Shown here one piece after another: positions 36,601 through 44,911 of a stretch of DNA of 64,000 nt. The notes beneath the pieces were generated by a model, which saw only the letters and a program-made list of their open reading frames with translations, was not told the DNA's origin and did no database searches. The DNA is from Nesterenkonia sp. (lineage in GTDB: Bacteria; Actinomycetota; Actinomycetes; Actinomycetales; Micrococcaceae). The stretch spans positions 80,182-144,181 of the forward strand of contig NZ_JAJUJJ010000004.1 of the NCBI RefSeq assembly GCF_029265375.1. Reading direction: 5' to 3'. Within the stretch, counting starts at the first letter, position 1. Each line of letters starts with the position of its first letter. Position numbers and translations under genes: made by a program.

Positions 36601-37218
36601 CCCCAGCGGCGCAAGCTGCCGGGAGATCTCACCGATGAGATCCTCCAGCCGGTCCAGGTTGGTCTGCATCGATTCCAGCTTGCGCACTGACCGTTCACGG
36701 CGGCGACGGTGCTTGAGCACTCCAGCAGCCTCTTCGATGAAGCCGCGGCGCTGCTCGGGGGTGGCGTGCAGAATCTGATCGAGCTGTCCCTGACCCACGA
36801 TCACGTGCATCTCCCGGCCCAGGCCGGAATCAGAGAGCAGCTCCTGAATATCCAGCAGCCGGCACTTGGTGCCGTTGATGGTGTACTCCGAGCCCCCGGA
36901 CCGGAACATGGTTCGGGAGATGGTGACCTCTGTGTAGTCGATCGGCAGGGCGCCGTCGGAATTGTCGATGGTCAGTGACACCGACGCTCTGCCCAGCGGT
37001 TGGCGCTCAGCAGTGCCGGCGAAGATGACGTCCTCCATGGAACCGCCGCGCAGGGACTTCGCTCCCTGCTCCCCCATGACCCACGCAAGCGCGTCGACCA
37101 CGTTGGACTTCCCCGACCCGTTGGGCCCGACCACTGCGGTGACACCAGGCTCGAATTCGAAGGTGGTGGCCGATGCGAAGGACTTGAAGCCGCGAACGGT
37201 GAGCGTCTTCAGGTGCAC
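33628..37218 (-). CDS. smc: Chromosome partition protein SMC
   Basis: Condensin ATPase for chromosome organisation, ~1196 residues. Walker A is VVGPNGSGKSNVVDAL at the N-terminus. Two long coiled coils rich in Glu/Ala/Gln flank a hinge with YAEKLRVEPGWEKAVAAVLG and the C-terminal ABC signature LSGGERSLTAVALL with Walker B FYVMDEVEAALDD. The start is taken at the GTG at 37218 (VHLKTLTVRGFKSF), matching the family N-terminus, with GGAG close upstream; the longer frame is not credible. Normally smc sits beside ftsY. Here about 6.7 kb, including amt and ATP-grasp genes, separate them, and the ATP-grasp fusion is translationally coupled to smc. Confidence 0.96.
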   Translation of the reverse strand: MHLKTLTVRGFKSFASATTFEFEPGVTAVVGPNGSGKSNVVDALAWVMGEQGAKSLRGGSMEDVIFAGTAERQPLGRASVSLTIDNSDGALPIDYTEVTISRTMFRSGGSEYTINGTKCRLLDIQELLSDSGLGREMHVIVGQGQLDQILHATPEQRRGFIEEAAGVLKHRRRRERSVRKLESMQTNLDRLEDLIGEISRQLAPLGRQAKVARRAQQIQYDVRDALSRLIADDLVQAATALHASSTEEQTDREAAERLRAQLADQDSQIAELSQQAEALRTRSDRLSAGAHRLAQVQERLRSVASLAAERSVSLLSTAQSDHSTGRDPQQLRETADQVSQEAAVQKEEVQQAQARLDELSAARAEAEEALRSEEARITEQLRAVADRRAGLATLRGRVETAQGRAEAAESRRRRAAEQHQAERESLESARAELAELQQRIASIETGEPDLDEAYRQAQHRWESLREKHGELAEAQRRLEITVSEYRARLTGLHQARSPRDGAASLSSHQQDWITGSYAEKLRVEPGWEKAVAAVLGSLDTAMVAADAQSAASALDWLAAHDGGRAHVVFPTDGPSPQAPGAPLPQDAHWALDLVTAPAQLAAPLAAALDGVVLVADHSAGEAALQTDGVRTAVTPDGVIMRAGERIGGTPVENAELALTAQIDELKDALQQAEAELEKTTAEEAEARSSVAEAELQVNQALEALQANEAQLAATSDQVQRLTAEITRAQNRVDSFAREIDDAETAAADAAEQLTEVTARLQAAESQEAVEEPSTAERDKLTEQASAARREEVDARLALRAAEEQLTQLQDRAAGLRRSAQAEEHRREQAQRAAAARRERAAQAQQIQHEAEQAIEEITAQLAAAESARTAAGQRHQEVSAQVQQLSDRRSHEARQLEEITSRLHQAELKQTELRLALEAAEARADEELSLTAEYLIEHYGPDQPVPDPDAEVSDSSDEVPSNSEAAGRPYVRAEQEARLAKARRDLKALGKVNPLALEEHAALEERHSYLQGQLADLKKSRQDLLDIIAEVDSTVHRVFAAAWEDTRIQFERVFSRLFPGGEGRLELTNPEDMLNTGIEVHARPPGKRIRRLSLLSGGERSLTAVALLVAIFKARPSPFYVMDEVEAALDDTNLSRLLVIFEELRESSQLIVITHQKRTMEIADALYGVSMRQDGSTRVVSQRLNRDAAPEKQEVP

Positions 37219-37253
37219 TGGCTCCACCACCTCCCTCGGTTGCTCGATGCGCC

Positions 37254-37269
37254 CATTGCTCGGGCAATG
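37254..37269. promoter_or_regulatory. Palindrome in smc upstream region
   Basis: CATTGC-TCGG-GCAATG in the 210-bp gap between smc and the divergent LRR-CapA-ATP-grasp gene. A possible operator; the binding protein is unknown. No confident -35/-10 pair was found for either gene in this gap. Confidence 0.3.
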
Positions 37270-37413
37270 CCCACTATTCTGCCCCATCCCGACCATGGGC
37301 GGAGGGCGCGCCGCTAAGCACAGAAGCTCATGACAGGATCGGTGCAGGGAATGTCCCATGTTGCCGGTGTAAGGTGCCAGGGATCGGCTTGTGAACGGTC
37401 TGACGAATGCGGC

Positions 37414-37423
37414 AGAAGGAGGT
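37414..37423 (+). promoter_or_regulatory. Strong ribosome binding site fixing a TTG start
   Basis: AGAAGGAGGT, followed after 5 nt by an in-frame TTG at 37429. The ATG at 37330, 99 bases upstream, has no ribosome site. Confidence 0.75.
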
Positions 37424-37428
37424 CCGCC

Positions 37429-40400
37429 TTGCCATCCCCACAGACCCGTCGGGTAATAAAGGCTGTACGCAGACGACTGGGTGCGGCCAGGCGCACTGCT
37501 GCTTCAGCTGCGCGGTCCTTGCAGCAGGATCTCGCCGGCAGACCGGCTGCGGCGCCGCAGCCCCCGTCGCCACGCCCGAGCGCAAAAGCACCGGCCGCCA
37601 AGACCTCTCCCCGCAGTGAGTACCGCTCAGTGGCGGTGCAAGGCCTGCGCTTCAGAGTCTCTGAGCACGGAGCCGTGCTCCTGGGGGCTCTTGATGACAC
37701 ACCGGTGGTCGAGATCCCGGACCACGTCGAGGGTCAGCCTGTGACCGCCGTCGGACGCGGAGCGTTCAAGGGTGCAGATCAGCTGAGAAGCATCCGGATC
37801 CCGCGCACTGTTGAGCTCATCGGCGCCGAAGCGTTTGCCGGCTGCGTCTCCCTGGTGGAGGTGGATCTTCCGTCGGACCTCACCGTCATCAATCGGCAGG
37901 CCTTTGAAGGGTGCGTTTCACTGCGCAAGGTCTACCTGCCCTACCTTCTCCAGCAGATCGGCAGACGCGCTTTCGCCGACTGCAGCGCCCTGCAGGAGCT
38001 GCCGCACCGGGTCAAGGTGGGACCCAAAGACGAAAGTATCGTCTCGCGGATGGTCGAAACCTCATTGCCGGTGGCCCTGCAGTACATCGGCGAATCTGCC
38101 TTCGAGAACTGCGCCCAGCTGCAGAAGCTGGTGATCCCCTATCAGGTCACAGTGCTGAACCGTTCAGTCTGTGAAGGCTGCGTCTCGCTGAAGTCGCTGT
38201 GGCTGCACTCGGCCGTGGAGTCGATCCGGGATCGAGCATTCGCCGGCTGTCACGCTTTGACCGAGGTCAAGATTCCGGTCACTGTGACTGAGTTGCGCTC
38301 CCAAGCATTCGAGCCGAATACCACCCTCGTGGCTGCGGAGAATTCGGCGGCAGCGCAGTTCGCCGTTGAGCAGGGCAATCCGCTGCGCCACGGCGCCCTG
38401 CCGGACAGCCCCATTGTCTCCCAAATGGGCGTCACTGCCGGAATCCCGGTGGAGAAGATCCTGCACGACGCTGAACTGCTGAACGGGGTCCTGGACCGCT
38501 ATGAGGCACGCCCCCCAATGGAACCGCTTGACTCCCCCGCAGGGCCTCCCCCGCACCTGAAAGTGACAGAGCCGCGCCTGACCTACCGCGACGGCGTGTA
38601 TCACGGGTCCGGGTCCTCGCCCGGGGAAGACCTCACCATCGCCATGGTGGGGGATCTGATGTGCGGATCGCGCATGCAGCGCCGCTCCGGCGCAGGCCAG
38701 GCCGGCTACGAAGCAGCTTTAGAACCGGTTCGCGAGATTCTGCAGAGTGCAGACTTGGCGTTGGGCAACCTGGAAACGATGGTTTCCCCGGCGTACCCCA
38801 GTGCGGGCAAGCGCACCTACGTGGAGGACCGTCCACACCTGAATGCTCCAGTGGAGTACGTGGCCGCAGTGCGCAACTGCGGATTCGACGCCGTGATGAA
38901 CGCACAGAATCACATGTATGACACCGGCGCGCTCGGAGTGCTGCAGACTCTGGAAGCGCTGAACAGAGTCGGCCTGGTTCACGGCGGTCTCTATGCGAGT
39001 GCTGACGAACCGCGGTACACCCTCTTCCGAATTAAGGGCTACACCATCGCTGTCGTCGCCTACCTGGATCCAGCACGGCAGAAGATGAAGCAGGTCAATC
39101 TGACCCCAGAGGGCTTGCAAGCTGTGGCGAGCCGTTTCGAGCAGGAACGCGTGGAGGCTGATATCGCGGCCGCCCGGCAGCAGGGCGCCGAGTTCGTGCT
39201 TGCTTACGCCCACTGGGGCTCGGAGTATACGGAGCGGATCACCCGCACTCAGCGCCGCTACGCACAGATGCTTGTGGATGCAGGAGCCGATTATGTGTTC
39301 GGGTCCCACTCGCACTGTCCTCAGCGCTACGAGCGCATGCGCTCCAGCGACGGTCGGGACGTCCCGGTTGTCTTCTCCGGCGGCAACTTCCTCTCCGACA
39401 TTCGGAGGAAGAAGCCGATTACTCAGGACACCTTCATCGGGACCCTGACCCTAGGCAGGTCCGAGGACGGCCGTGCCGTGATCACGAGAGACGGCTATAT
39501 ACCTGGCCGCATTGTGGAGGACTACCACCCCGAGGCCGTCGTCTCGGTGGTTCCCTGTGAAACACTGCTGAGCGATGACGGCTCTTACACCCGCAGCGAT
39601 GCACGAGAGGACATTGCCCGGATAGCCCGTGTGATGGGGCCGCTGTACACCCCGGTCACCGTCGACAGCCTCGTTCAGCCCGACCAGGTGGGCGGACACA
39701 CCGAATTGAAGCTGGACGATTTCCCGGACACCTCCACGGATGCGGTCCCGGATCCGGAGGTCGGTGCTCCCAACGACTATGGGGAGAACCCTCTTGTACA
39801 CCTTGACAAAGAGCCGTTGGAGAGCGCTCTGATCGAATCCGAGGCGCTTGCTCGTGGTCTGACGGTGCTGCGCCCGACGACCACCTTGCTTCAGGTCAGC
39901 GATGCATCCGGGAAGGCCGTCGGGTTCCGCAAGTCGGGCAGTTCGCTGAATTCCATGGTCGCCTTCGATATGTGCGGCGACAAAGCCGTCACCAAGACCC
40001 TGCTGCAGGCCCGCGGCGTTCCCACAGCTGTCGGTGCTCGCATGCCCAGCGGGGGGATCAATTCGGCGCGACGGTTCGTCGCAGAGCATGGATGGCCGGT
40101 GGTCGTCAAACCGCTTCGCGGCTCGGGCGGCCGTGGCGTCACCGCAAACATCACTGATGAGGAACAGCTCCGTCTGGCCATCAAGGAAGCAGACTCCTCC
40201 AGGGGGTTCCTCATCGAGACTCACGTTCCGGGTGAGGACTACAGGTTTCTCGTTCTCGGCTCCGAAGTTGTCGGCGCGTGGCGTAAGGATGCGGCCAATG
40301 TGGTCGGGGACGGAACATCCTCGGTCGATGCCCTCATCGATGAGAAGAACCAGCTGCGGGCAAAGAATCCGCACCTGGCCAGCCGCCTGATCCAGAAAGA

Positions 40401-41040
40401 TTCTCTGGTTCTCAACCACCTGAGCCGGTCCGGGAAGGACCTCGACTACGTACCAGAGGCCGGGGAGAAGGTCTATCTCCGCAGTGCGGCGAATCTCAGC
40501 TCCGGCGGCGACCATATTGACATCACTGACGAGACCCACGCCTCGGTGAAGGAAGTTGCCGTCGCCGCCAAGCAGGTCATACCAGGAATCGAACTGGTCG
40601 GCATCGACATCCTGATGAAGGACCACAGGCTCTCAGTCGAGGAGCAGGACGTGAACGTCTGTGAGATCAATTCGTCACCCGGGGTGTCAGCTCACGACTT
40701 CCCCATGTACGGGCCTCCCCGCTCCGTGGCGCGCGGGCACCTGGAGTTCGTTGCGGAGGCGACAGGTCTTCAGCTGGGGTCATACCAGGGGACGGGCAGG
40801 TTCCGCCTCACCGCGTTCGGAAAGTTCTCGGGTAGCGCATACGAGGACTTTGTCCGCGAAGCTGCAGCCCGGGTGGGGGCGGCGGTCAGCAGTGCTGCAC
40901 TCACTTCCACCTCTGCAGAATTCACAGTCGAAGGATCCGCAGTGGCAGCAGCGACTCTGAACAGCCTCAGCATGAGGCCACCGGCCAAGCAAGCGCGCAT
41001 CCAGCACACTGCCCTCGAGACGCTGCACGAGGTGGCATGA
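37429..41040 (+). CDS. Fusion: BspA-type LRR + CapA + CphA-type ATP-grasp + acylphosphatase-like domain
   Basis: About 1203 residues from the TTG start. After a basic Ala/Pro-rich leader without a signal peptide, residues ~65-315 hold BspA-type leucine-rich repeats (IGRRAFADCSALQEL, IGESAFENCAQLQKL). Residues ~400-660 are a complete CapA (poly-gamma-glutamate synthesis) metallophosphatase-like domain: MVGDLMCGSRM, LGNLETM, NAQNHMYDTGA, AHWGSEY, GSHSHCPQ, FSGGNF. Residues ~835-1110 are a cyanophycin-synthetase-type ATP-grasp with WPVVVKPLRGSGGRGV, NVVGDGTSSVDAL, NLSSGGDHIDIT and CEINSSPG. The last ~80 residues look like a decayed acylphosphatase fold. CapA proteins usually face outside; fusion to an ATP user and lack of a signal argue this one is cytoplasmic. 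Coupled to the hydrolase gene by ATGA. Confidence 0.8.
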   Translation: MPSPQTRRVIKAVRRRLGAARRTAASAARSLQQDLAGRPAAAPQPPSPRPSAKAPAAKTSPRSEYRSVAVQGLRFRVSEHGAVLLGALDDTPVVEIPDHVEGQPVTAVGRGAFKGADQLRSIRIPRTVELIGAEAFAGCVSLVEVDLPSDLTVINRQAFEGCVSLRKVYLPYLLQQIGRRAFADCSALQELPHRVKVGPKDESIVSRMVETSLPVALQYIGESAFENCAQLQKLVIPYQVTVLNRSVCEGCVSLKSLWLHSAVESIRDRAFAGCHALTEVKIPVTVTELRSQAFEPNTTLVAAENSAAAQFAVEQGNPLRHGALPDSPIVSQMGVTAGIPVEKILHDAELLNGVLDRYEARPPMEPLDSPAGPPPHLKVTEPRLTYRDGVYHGSGSSPGEDLTIAMVGDLMCGSRMQRRSGAGQAGYEAALEPVREILQSADLALGNLETMVSPAYPSAGKRTYVEDRPHLNAPVEYVAAVRNCGFDAVMNAQNHMYDTGALGVLQTLEALNRVGLVHGGLYASADEPRYTLFRIKGYTIAVVAYLDPARQKMKQVNLTPEGLQAVASRFEQERVEADIAAARQQGAEFVLAYAHWGSEYTERITRTQRRYAQMLVDAGADYVFGSHSHCPQRYERMRSSDGRDVPVVFSGGNFLSDIRRKKPITQDTFIGTLTLGRSEDGRAVITRDGYIPGRIVEDYHPEAVVSVVPCETLLSDDGSYTRSDAREDIARIARVMGPLYTPVTVDSLVQPDQVGGHTELKLDDFPDTSTDAVPDPEVGAPNDYGENPLVHLDKEPLESALIESEALARGLTVLRPTTTLLQVSDASGKAVGFRKSGSSLNSMVAFDMCGDKAVTKTLLQARGVPTAVGARMPSGGINSARRFVAEHGWPVVVKPLRGSGGRGVTANITDEEQLRLAIKEADSSRGFLIETHVPGEDYRFLVLGSEVVGAWRKDAANVVGDGTSSVDALIDEKNQLRAKNPHLASRLIQKDSLVLNHLSRSGKDLDYVPEAGEKVYLRSAANLSSGGDHIDITDETHASVKEVAVAAKQVIPGIELVGIDILMKDHRLSVEEQDVNVCEINSSPGVSAHDFPMYGPPRSVARGHLEFVAEATGLQLGSYQGTGRFRLTAFGKFSGSAYEDFVREAAARVGAAVSSAALTSTSAEFTVEGSAVAAATLNSLSMRPPAKQARIQHTALETLHEVA

Positions 41041-41924
41041 AGGACAGCGCACATCCCTCACCGCCTGCCGCCGCTGCTTCTCCCGAGGTGCTGGCGTCCG
41101 GGAAGGACTACCGCATTGAGTATCACGCGCCGCCTGCCGCCGCTGCGCCTGCCTACGAAGGACGGGTGCTGGTGGGATTCGGCGAGATTGGGTCCGGCCT
41201 GCAGAGTCCCGGCTTCGCACAGAAGATCGCCGCAGACCTGGGGATCGCGTACATCGCTGTCAAACAGCGGCACAAGACCCAATACCAATTTCTCTCCCGT
41301 GAGATCTTTCAGGAAGCCGTAGCGCCGTGGTCGGCTTCGCACGAGCTCTACCTGTACGGAACATCCCTGGGCGGGTACTGCGCTGCCTACTACGCCCGCC
41401 CAGTGGCTGCCCATTTTCTGGCATTGTCTCCTCGGATTCCTGCTCATCCGGTGACCTCCAGGAGGCTTCCTATACGTTTCACCAGCCCCGGGTTCCTTCA
41501 TGAGGACATCTACGACGGCGGGGTGCCCGATGTGAGCAGCAGAAAGGTGGTGCTGCTGGACCCTCAGAACAGGGTCGATCGGTTCTACGTGGACACCGAC
41601 CTGGCAGTCGCATTCGACGACCTCGAGATCCACCACGTCATGCATGCCGGTCACTACGTGCCGCGTGCCCTGCTGCTCTCCGGCTGTCTCAAACAGACCT
41701 TGACTGCCTTTCTGCGCGATGAAACGATCAATCTGCGCATTGACACCGCTGCAGTGCTGCAATGGCACGAGGAGCGGTTCGGCCTGCTGGTCGACCAACG
41801 GCGCTTCGGACACGCCATCGAGCATCTGGAAGTGCTCCTGCCGGAAGTCTCTGCCGACAGGCAGGCCGAGCTCATCCGCACGCTGAACACTGCGATGCGC
41901 CGGGCGGCCGCCCGCACCTCGTGA
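41037..41924 (+). CDS. Alpha/beta hydrolase
   Basis: 295 residues with an alpha/beta-hydrolase core. The nucleophile elbow is YGTSLGGYCAAYYARP, an acid is likely in the VVLLDPQNRVDRFY strand and the catalytic His in HHVMHAGHYVPRAL. No signal peptide. The type resembles acyl-esterases found in exopolysaccharide loci; substrate unknown. The start ATG overlaps the stop of the LRR-CapA-ATP-grasp gene by four bases, so it acts in the same pathway. The C-terminal ~80 residues are helical and not part of the core fold. Confidence 0.75.
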   Translation: MKDSAHPSPPAAAASPEVLASGKDYRIEYHAPPAAAAPAYEGRVLVGFGEIGSGLQSPGFAQKIAADLGIAYIAVKQRHKTQYQFLSREIFQEAVAPWSASHELYLYGTSLGGYCAAYYARPVAAHFLALSPRIPAHPVTSRRLPIRFTSPGFLHEDIYDGGVPDVSSRKVVLLDPQNRVDRFYVDTDLAVAFDDLEIHHVMHAGHYVPRALLLSGCLKQTLTAFLRDETINLRIDTAAVLQWHEERFGLLVDQRRFGHAIEHLEVLLPEVSADRQAELIRTLNTAMRRAAARTS

Positions 41925-41965
41925 CTTTGCAGGCGTCAATCACCGTGATCCTCAGCCGCCACCGG

Positions 41966-41971
41966 TAGCAT
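41966..41971 (+). promoter_or_regulatory. -10 box of leaderless ATP-grasp gene
   Basis: TAGCAT, 6 nt before the ATG at 41978. Confidence 0.4.
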
Positions 41972-41977
41972 CGCCTC

Positions 41978-43255
41978 ATGCCTGAACAGCCCTCAACTCC
42001 CGATGACGCTGGCCAACACCCGGACAGCGCGACCTACCTGGATGCCGAGCAGCAGGACGACCCAGACCTGGCCGAGGTGCCACGACGCAGCGTGGGATTT
42101 GTGCGGCCAGGGTTTGCCAAACGCGCTGCCGGACGACTCGTAGAGAACGTGAAGGATCCCCGGGGGATCCCCGAGCGCGCGGCAAAGACCTACCGCTACC
42201 GTCGGCGTCAGTTCGGCGCCGCCCGCCGGTTCCTCCGGAAGGAGTTCCGCTGGGAGACTGATTGGGGCAACCGCAAACCCGACTGGTGGCGCAGAGGCTT
42301 CCTCTCTCGCTCGGTGACCCTCTATGGACTCGAGCAGGGCAATAATCCGGCGCTCTATATCAACGATGTTCAGCGCTACTTCCGCACCAAACGGATGGTC
42401 AATCCGCATCTGCAGGAGGTCCTGGACAATAAGTTCTCCTTCTTCCTGCTGGTACGCAGTCTGGGCCTGGACTCCGACGTGGTGGATCTGCTGGGACTGC
42501 ACACTCGCGGCCATGTCCACCCATTCCCTGAGAGCGGCCGCGTTCCCACCGAGGAGTTTCTCGCCCAGGCACTCGCTGAGCGAGGACATATTTTCGTCAA
42601 GCCGCTGCACGGCGCGGAGGCCAACGGCGTCCGCTCCCTGAAGGTCGACGACGACGGCGGCTATCGGATGGACGGCCGCGCCAGCACCATCGAGGAGATG
42701 GCCGCCTGGGTGCGGGACTTTCCCCGCCCGATGCTGTTCGAGGCGGCCATCGTTCAGCATCCTGACCAAACCGCGCTGAACCCGCACTCAACCAACACCC
42801 TACGGCTGCTGACCATGCCGGATATCACCGGTGACCATTCGCCGTTCATTCTTCGCGCCTCGCAGCGCATCGGATCGCAGCGCTCCGGGCATGTGGACAA
42901 CTGGACCAGAGGCGGTCTTTCGGCCAACGTGAACCTCGAGACGGGAAAGCTCTCTGCAGCTGCACAGCTGCCTGAAAGCAACGAGCTTGAGTGGTTCAGC
43001 ACCCACCCAGACTCCGGCGCTCCGATTGAGGGGCACCAGGTGCCGCATTGGGAGCAGACAAAGGCGCTGGTTCTGGAGGCCGCACACCGCCTGTCGTTCA
43101 TGGAGTACATCGGCTGGGACGTGGTCATCGCTGAGTCGGGCCCCGTCATCTTGGAGGCGAATATCAACTCAGGCATGAACGTCCTGCAGGTCCACGGCCC
43201 CCTGCTGGCGGATCCACGGGCGGCCGCCTACTATCGGTCGCGCGGAGTCGTCTAG
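41978..43255 (+). CDS. Sugar-transfer-associated ATP-grasp protein
   Basis: 425 residues. The C-terminal ~280 residues match the ATP-grasp family found in polysaccharide loci (often beside sugar transferases): FFLLVRSLGLDSDVVDL, GHIFVKPLHGAEANGV, LNPHSTNTLRLLTM, the GGLSANVNLETG turn and the terminal VILEANINSGMNVLQ metal site. The N-terminal ~110 residues are acidic then strongly basic (RYRRRQFGAARRFLRK), perhaps a membrane-surface contact. The stop codon TAG lies within the target duplication of the adjacent IS481 element, so the gene is intact despite the insertion. Reaction unknown; presumably amide or ester ligation to a glycan. Confidence 0.82.
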   Translation: MPEQPSTPDDAGQHPDSATYLDAEQQDDPDLAEVPRRSVGFVRPGFAKRAAGRLVENVKDPRGIPERAAKTYRYRRRQFGAARRFLRKEFRWETDWGNRKPDWWRRGFLSRSVTLYGLEQGNNPALYINDVQRYFRTKRMVNPHLQEVLDNKFSFFLLVRSLGLDSDVVDLLGLHTRGHVHPFPESGRVPTEEFLAQALAERGHIFVKPLHGAEANGVRSLKVDDDGGYRMDGRASTIEEMAAWVRDFPRPMLFEAAIVQHPDQTALNPHSTNTLRLLTMPDITGDHSPFILRASQRIGSQRSGHVDNWTRGGLSANVNLETGKLSAAAQLPESNELEWFSTHPDSGAPIEGHQVPHWEQTKALVLEAAHRLSFMEYIGWDVVIAESGPVILEANINSGMNVLQVHGPLLADPRAAAYYRSRGVV

Positions 43256-43256
43256 C
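43251..43256 (+). repeat. Left copy of 6-bp target-site duplication
   Basis: TCTAGC, identical to 46054-46059, immediately outside the left inverted repeat. It contains the stop codon of the upstream ATP-grasp gene. It fits the NCTAGN target reported for IS481. Confidence 0.85.
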
Positions 43257-43284
43257 TGTTGCGGGGCAGGACCTTTGTGACAGT
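43257..43284 (+). repeat. Left terminal inverted repeat of IS481 element
   Basis: Begins TGTTGCGGGGCAGGACC and ends near GTGACAGT. Pairs with 46026-46053. Confidence 0.8.
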
Positions 43285-43295
43285 CGGGCTGGTGG

Positions 43296-43673
43296 TTACG
43301 CGACGGATGGCTCAGCAGTGTCTCGTCGAGCGGGTCCGCGAGTGGTGGCGAGCAACTCATCCAACAGCGATCGGGTGTGGACGAGCTGGTCGATGTCGTC
43401 GGTGATCCGGCGACGCTCTGCTTTGAGACGTTCGCGGCAGTCGTCTAGCAGTAGGGATTCGCCGGACAGGCACGCGAGGATTTCGCCGATGAGGTCCATG
43501 CCGAGGCCCGCCGCGAGCAGGGTCTGGATGTGCGCGACCTTGTGGATGTCGGAGTCGGCGAAGATTCGGTATCCGCTGGGGGTCCGGTCCGGGTTCAGGG
43601 CGCCCTTCTCCTCGTAATAGCGCAACGCTCGCACGCTGGCTCCGGTCCGATCTGCCAGTTCGCCGATCTTCAC
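43296..43673 (-). CDS. MerR family transcriptional regulator (passenger gene)
   Basis: 125 residues. The N-terminal winged-helix opens MKIGELADRTGASVRALRYY, the MerR hallmark, followed by the second helix region SGYRIFADSDIHKVAHIQTL and a C-terminal dimerisation helix (RERLKAERRRITDDIDQL). The paired metal-binding cysteines of MerR/CueR types are not evident, so an organic ligand or drug is more likely. It is divergent from the MFS gene; the intergenic promoter has the stretched spacer that MerR regulators act on. Carried inside the IS481 element. Confidence 0.9.
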   Translation of the reverse strand: MKIGELADRTGASVRALRYYEEKGALNPDRTPSGYRIFADSDIHKVAHIQTLLAAGLGMDLIGEILACLSGESLLLDDCRERLKAERRRITDDIDQLVHTRSLLDELLATTRGPARRDTAEPSVA

Positions 43674-43699
43674 CTGGCTGCTCCGTTCACGGCTCGGGC

Positions 43700-43731
43700 T
43701 TGACTCTCACGTTGACGTGAGAGCTTAGCGT
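43700..43731 (+). promoter_or_regulatory. MerR-type promoter and operator for the MFS gene
   Basis: A -35 TTGACT (43700-43705) and a -10 TTAGCG or TAGCGT (43725-43731) separated by 19-20 bp. The spacer is filled by a perfect palindrome CTCTCACGT-TG-ACGTGAGAG (43704-43723). This is the classical layout for MerR-family underwinding activators. Confidence 0.8.
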
Positions 43732-43738
43732 GCCGGTC

Positions 43739-44911
43739 ATGCTTCGACTTGCCATCCTCATGTTCTGCGTCTTCAGCATCACCACCGGCGAGTTCGTGGT
43801 CGCCGGGATCCTGCCCGAGGTCGCCGCCGACCTCGGGGTCACGGTCGGCACCGCAGGGTTGTTGGTCACGGCGTACGCCGTCGGCATGATCATCGGCGGC
43901 CCGGTGCTTACTGCGGTGACCGCCGGTGTCGACCGGAAACCACTGATGTTGTCATTGCTGGCTGTCGCGGTCGTCGGGAATGCGGTCTCCGCTCTCGCTC
44001 CCGAGTTCTCATTGCTGTTGGCAGCCCGGGTGGTCACCGCACTGGTGACCTCGACCTTCTTCGCCCAAGCCATCGTGATCGCGGTGCAGTCCGCGCCACC
44101 CGAGCGAGCCGGGACCATGGTTGCCCGGCTGGCGTTCGGGATGAACCTGGCCATGATCCTCGGCGCGCCCATCGGCACCCAGATCGGCGGTCAGTGGGGT
44201 TGGCGTTCAACGTTCGCCGCTATCACCGTTGCGTGCCTGATCGGGCTAGGTCTGGTGTTCTGGCAGCTCACCCCGCCCCGTGAGGAGGGTCGGACCTCCG
44301 CGGTCTCAGAGTTGCGAGTGCTGCGACAACCGCCGGTACTACTGGCACTGGCCATCACCGCGGTCGGCAACGTTGGCGTGCTCATGGTGTTCAGTTATCT
44401 CGCGCCGCTGCTCACGGACCTGGGCGGTCACTCGACGACCCGTCTGCCGATTCTGCTGCTCGCCTATGGCGTCGGCGCGACGATTGGCAACCTCGTCGGC
44501 GGCACGCTTTACGATCGCAACCCGCGATTGTTCCAACCCGCTCTGCTCGGCTTGTTGGCGGCAACACTTGTCGGCACCTGGTTCGTCGCGACCTCGACAG
44601 CCTTTACTGGGGTGGCAGTTGTCGTGATTGGTCTGTTCGGCTTTGCGATCATCCCCGGCATGCAGGCTCGCGTGATGATGACCGCGGGCGACGCTCCAAC
44701 CTTGGCGATGGCCGTCAACGCCTCCGGGTACCAGGTCGCAGCCGCCTGCGCCGGCCTGGTCGGCGGTCTGATCACCGACTCCACTGCCGGCCCCAGGCCC
44801 ATCTACCTCGCAGCAGCGGGCCTGACCATGTGCGGCCTGCTCATGACGGTCGCGGCTACCCGCGCACCACGCGAGACCAACCACGAAGACGCCGTAGGCA
44901 CCGCAGATTGA
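43739..44911 (+). CDS. MFS exporter, DHA1 type (passenger gene)
   Basis: About 390 residues, twelve predicted helices. The opening LRLAILMFCVFSITTGEFVVAG and GLLVTAYAVGMIIGGPVL are typical of the AraJ/NepI/Cmx-like branch of drug and metabolite exporters. The ATG at 43739 follows the -10 by about 7 nt, so a leaderless message is likely; the in-frame GTG at 43730 would lie in the -10. Regulated by the adjacent MerR protein by inference. Mobile on the IS481 element, so it may give resistance to a toxic compound; which one is not evident. Confidence 0.85.
   Translation: MLRLAILMFCVFSITTGEFVVAGILPEVAADLGVTVGTAGLLVTAYAVGMIIGGPVLTAVTAGVDRKPLMLSLLAVAVVGNAVSALAPEFSLLLAARVVTALVTSTFFAQAIVIAVQSAPPERAGTMVARLAFGMNLAMILGAPIGTQIGGQWGWRSTFAAITVACLIGLGLVFWQLTPPREEGRTSAVSELRVLRQPPVLLALAITAVGNVGVLMVFSYLAPLLTDLGGHSTTRLPILLLAYGVGATIGNLVGGTLYDRNPRLFQPALLGLLAATLVGTWFVATSTAFTGVAVVVIGLFGFAIIPGMQARVMMTAGDAPTLAMAVNASGYQVAAACAGLVGGLITDSTAGPRPIYLAAAGLTMCGLLMTVAATRAPRETNHEDAVGTAD

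Noticed and set aside
37330..37428. ATG start at 37330 for the LRR-CapA-ATP-grasp fusion
   Set aside because: No ribosome site, whereas an ideal AGAAGGAGGT precedes the in-frame TTG at 37429.
30911..41040. True cyanophycin synthetase or CapB/PgsB poly-glutamate synthase
   Set aside because: The C-terminal Mur-ligase domain of CphA and CapB is absent; only the ATP-grasp module is present.
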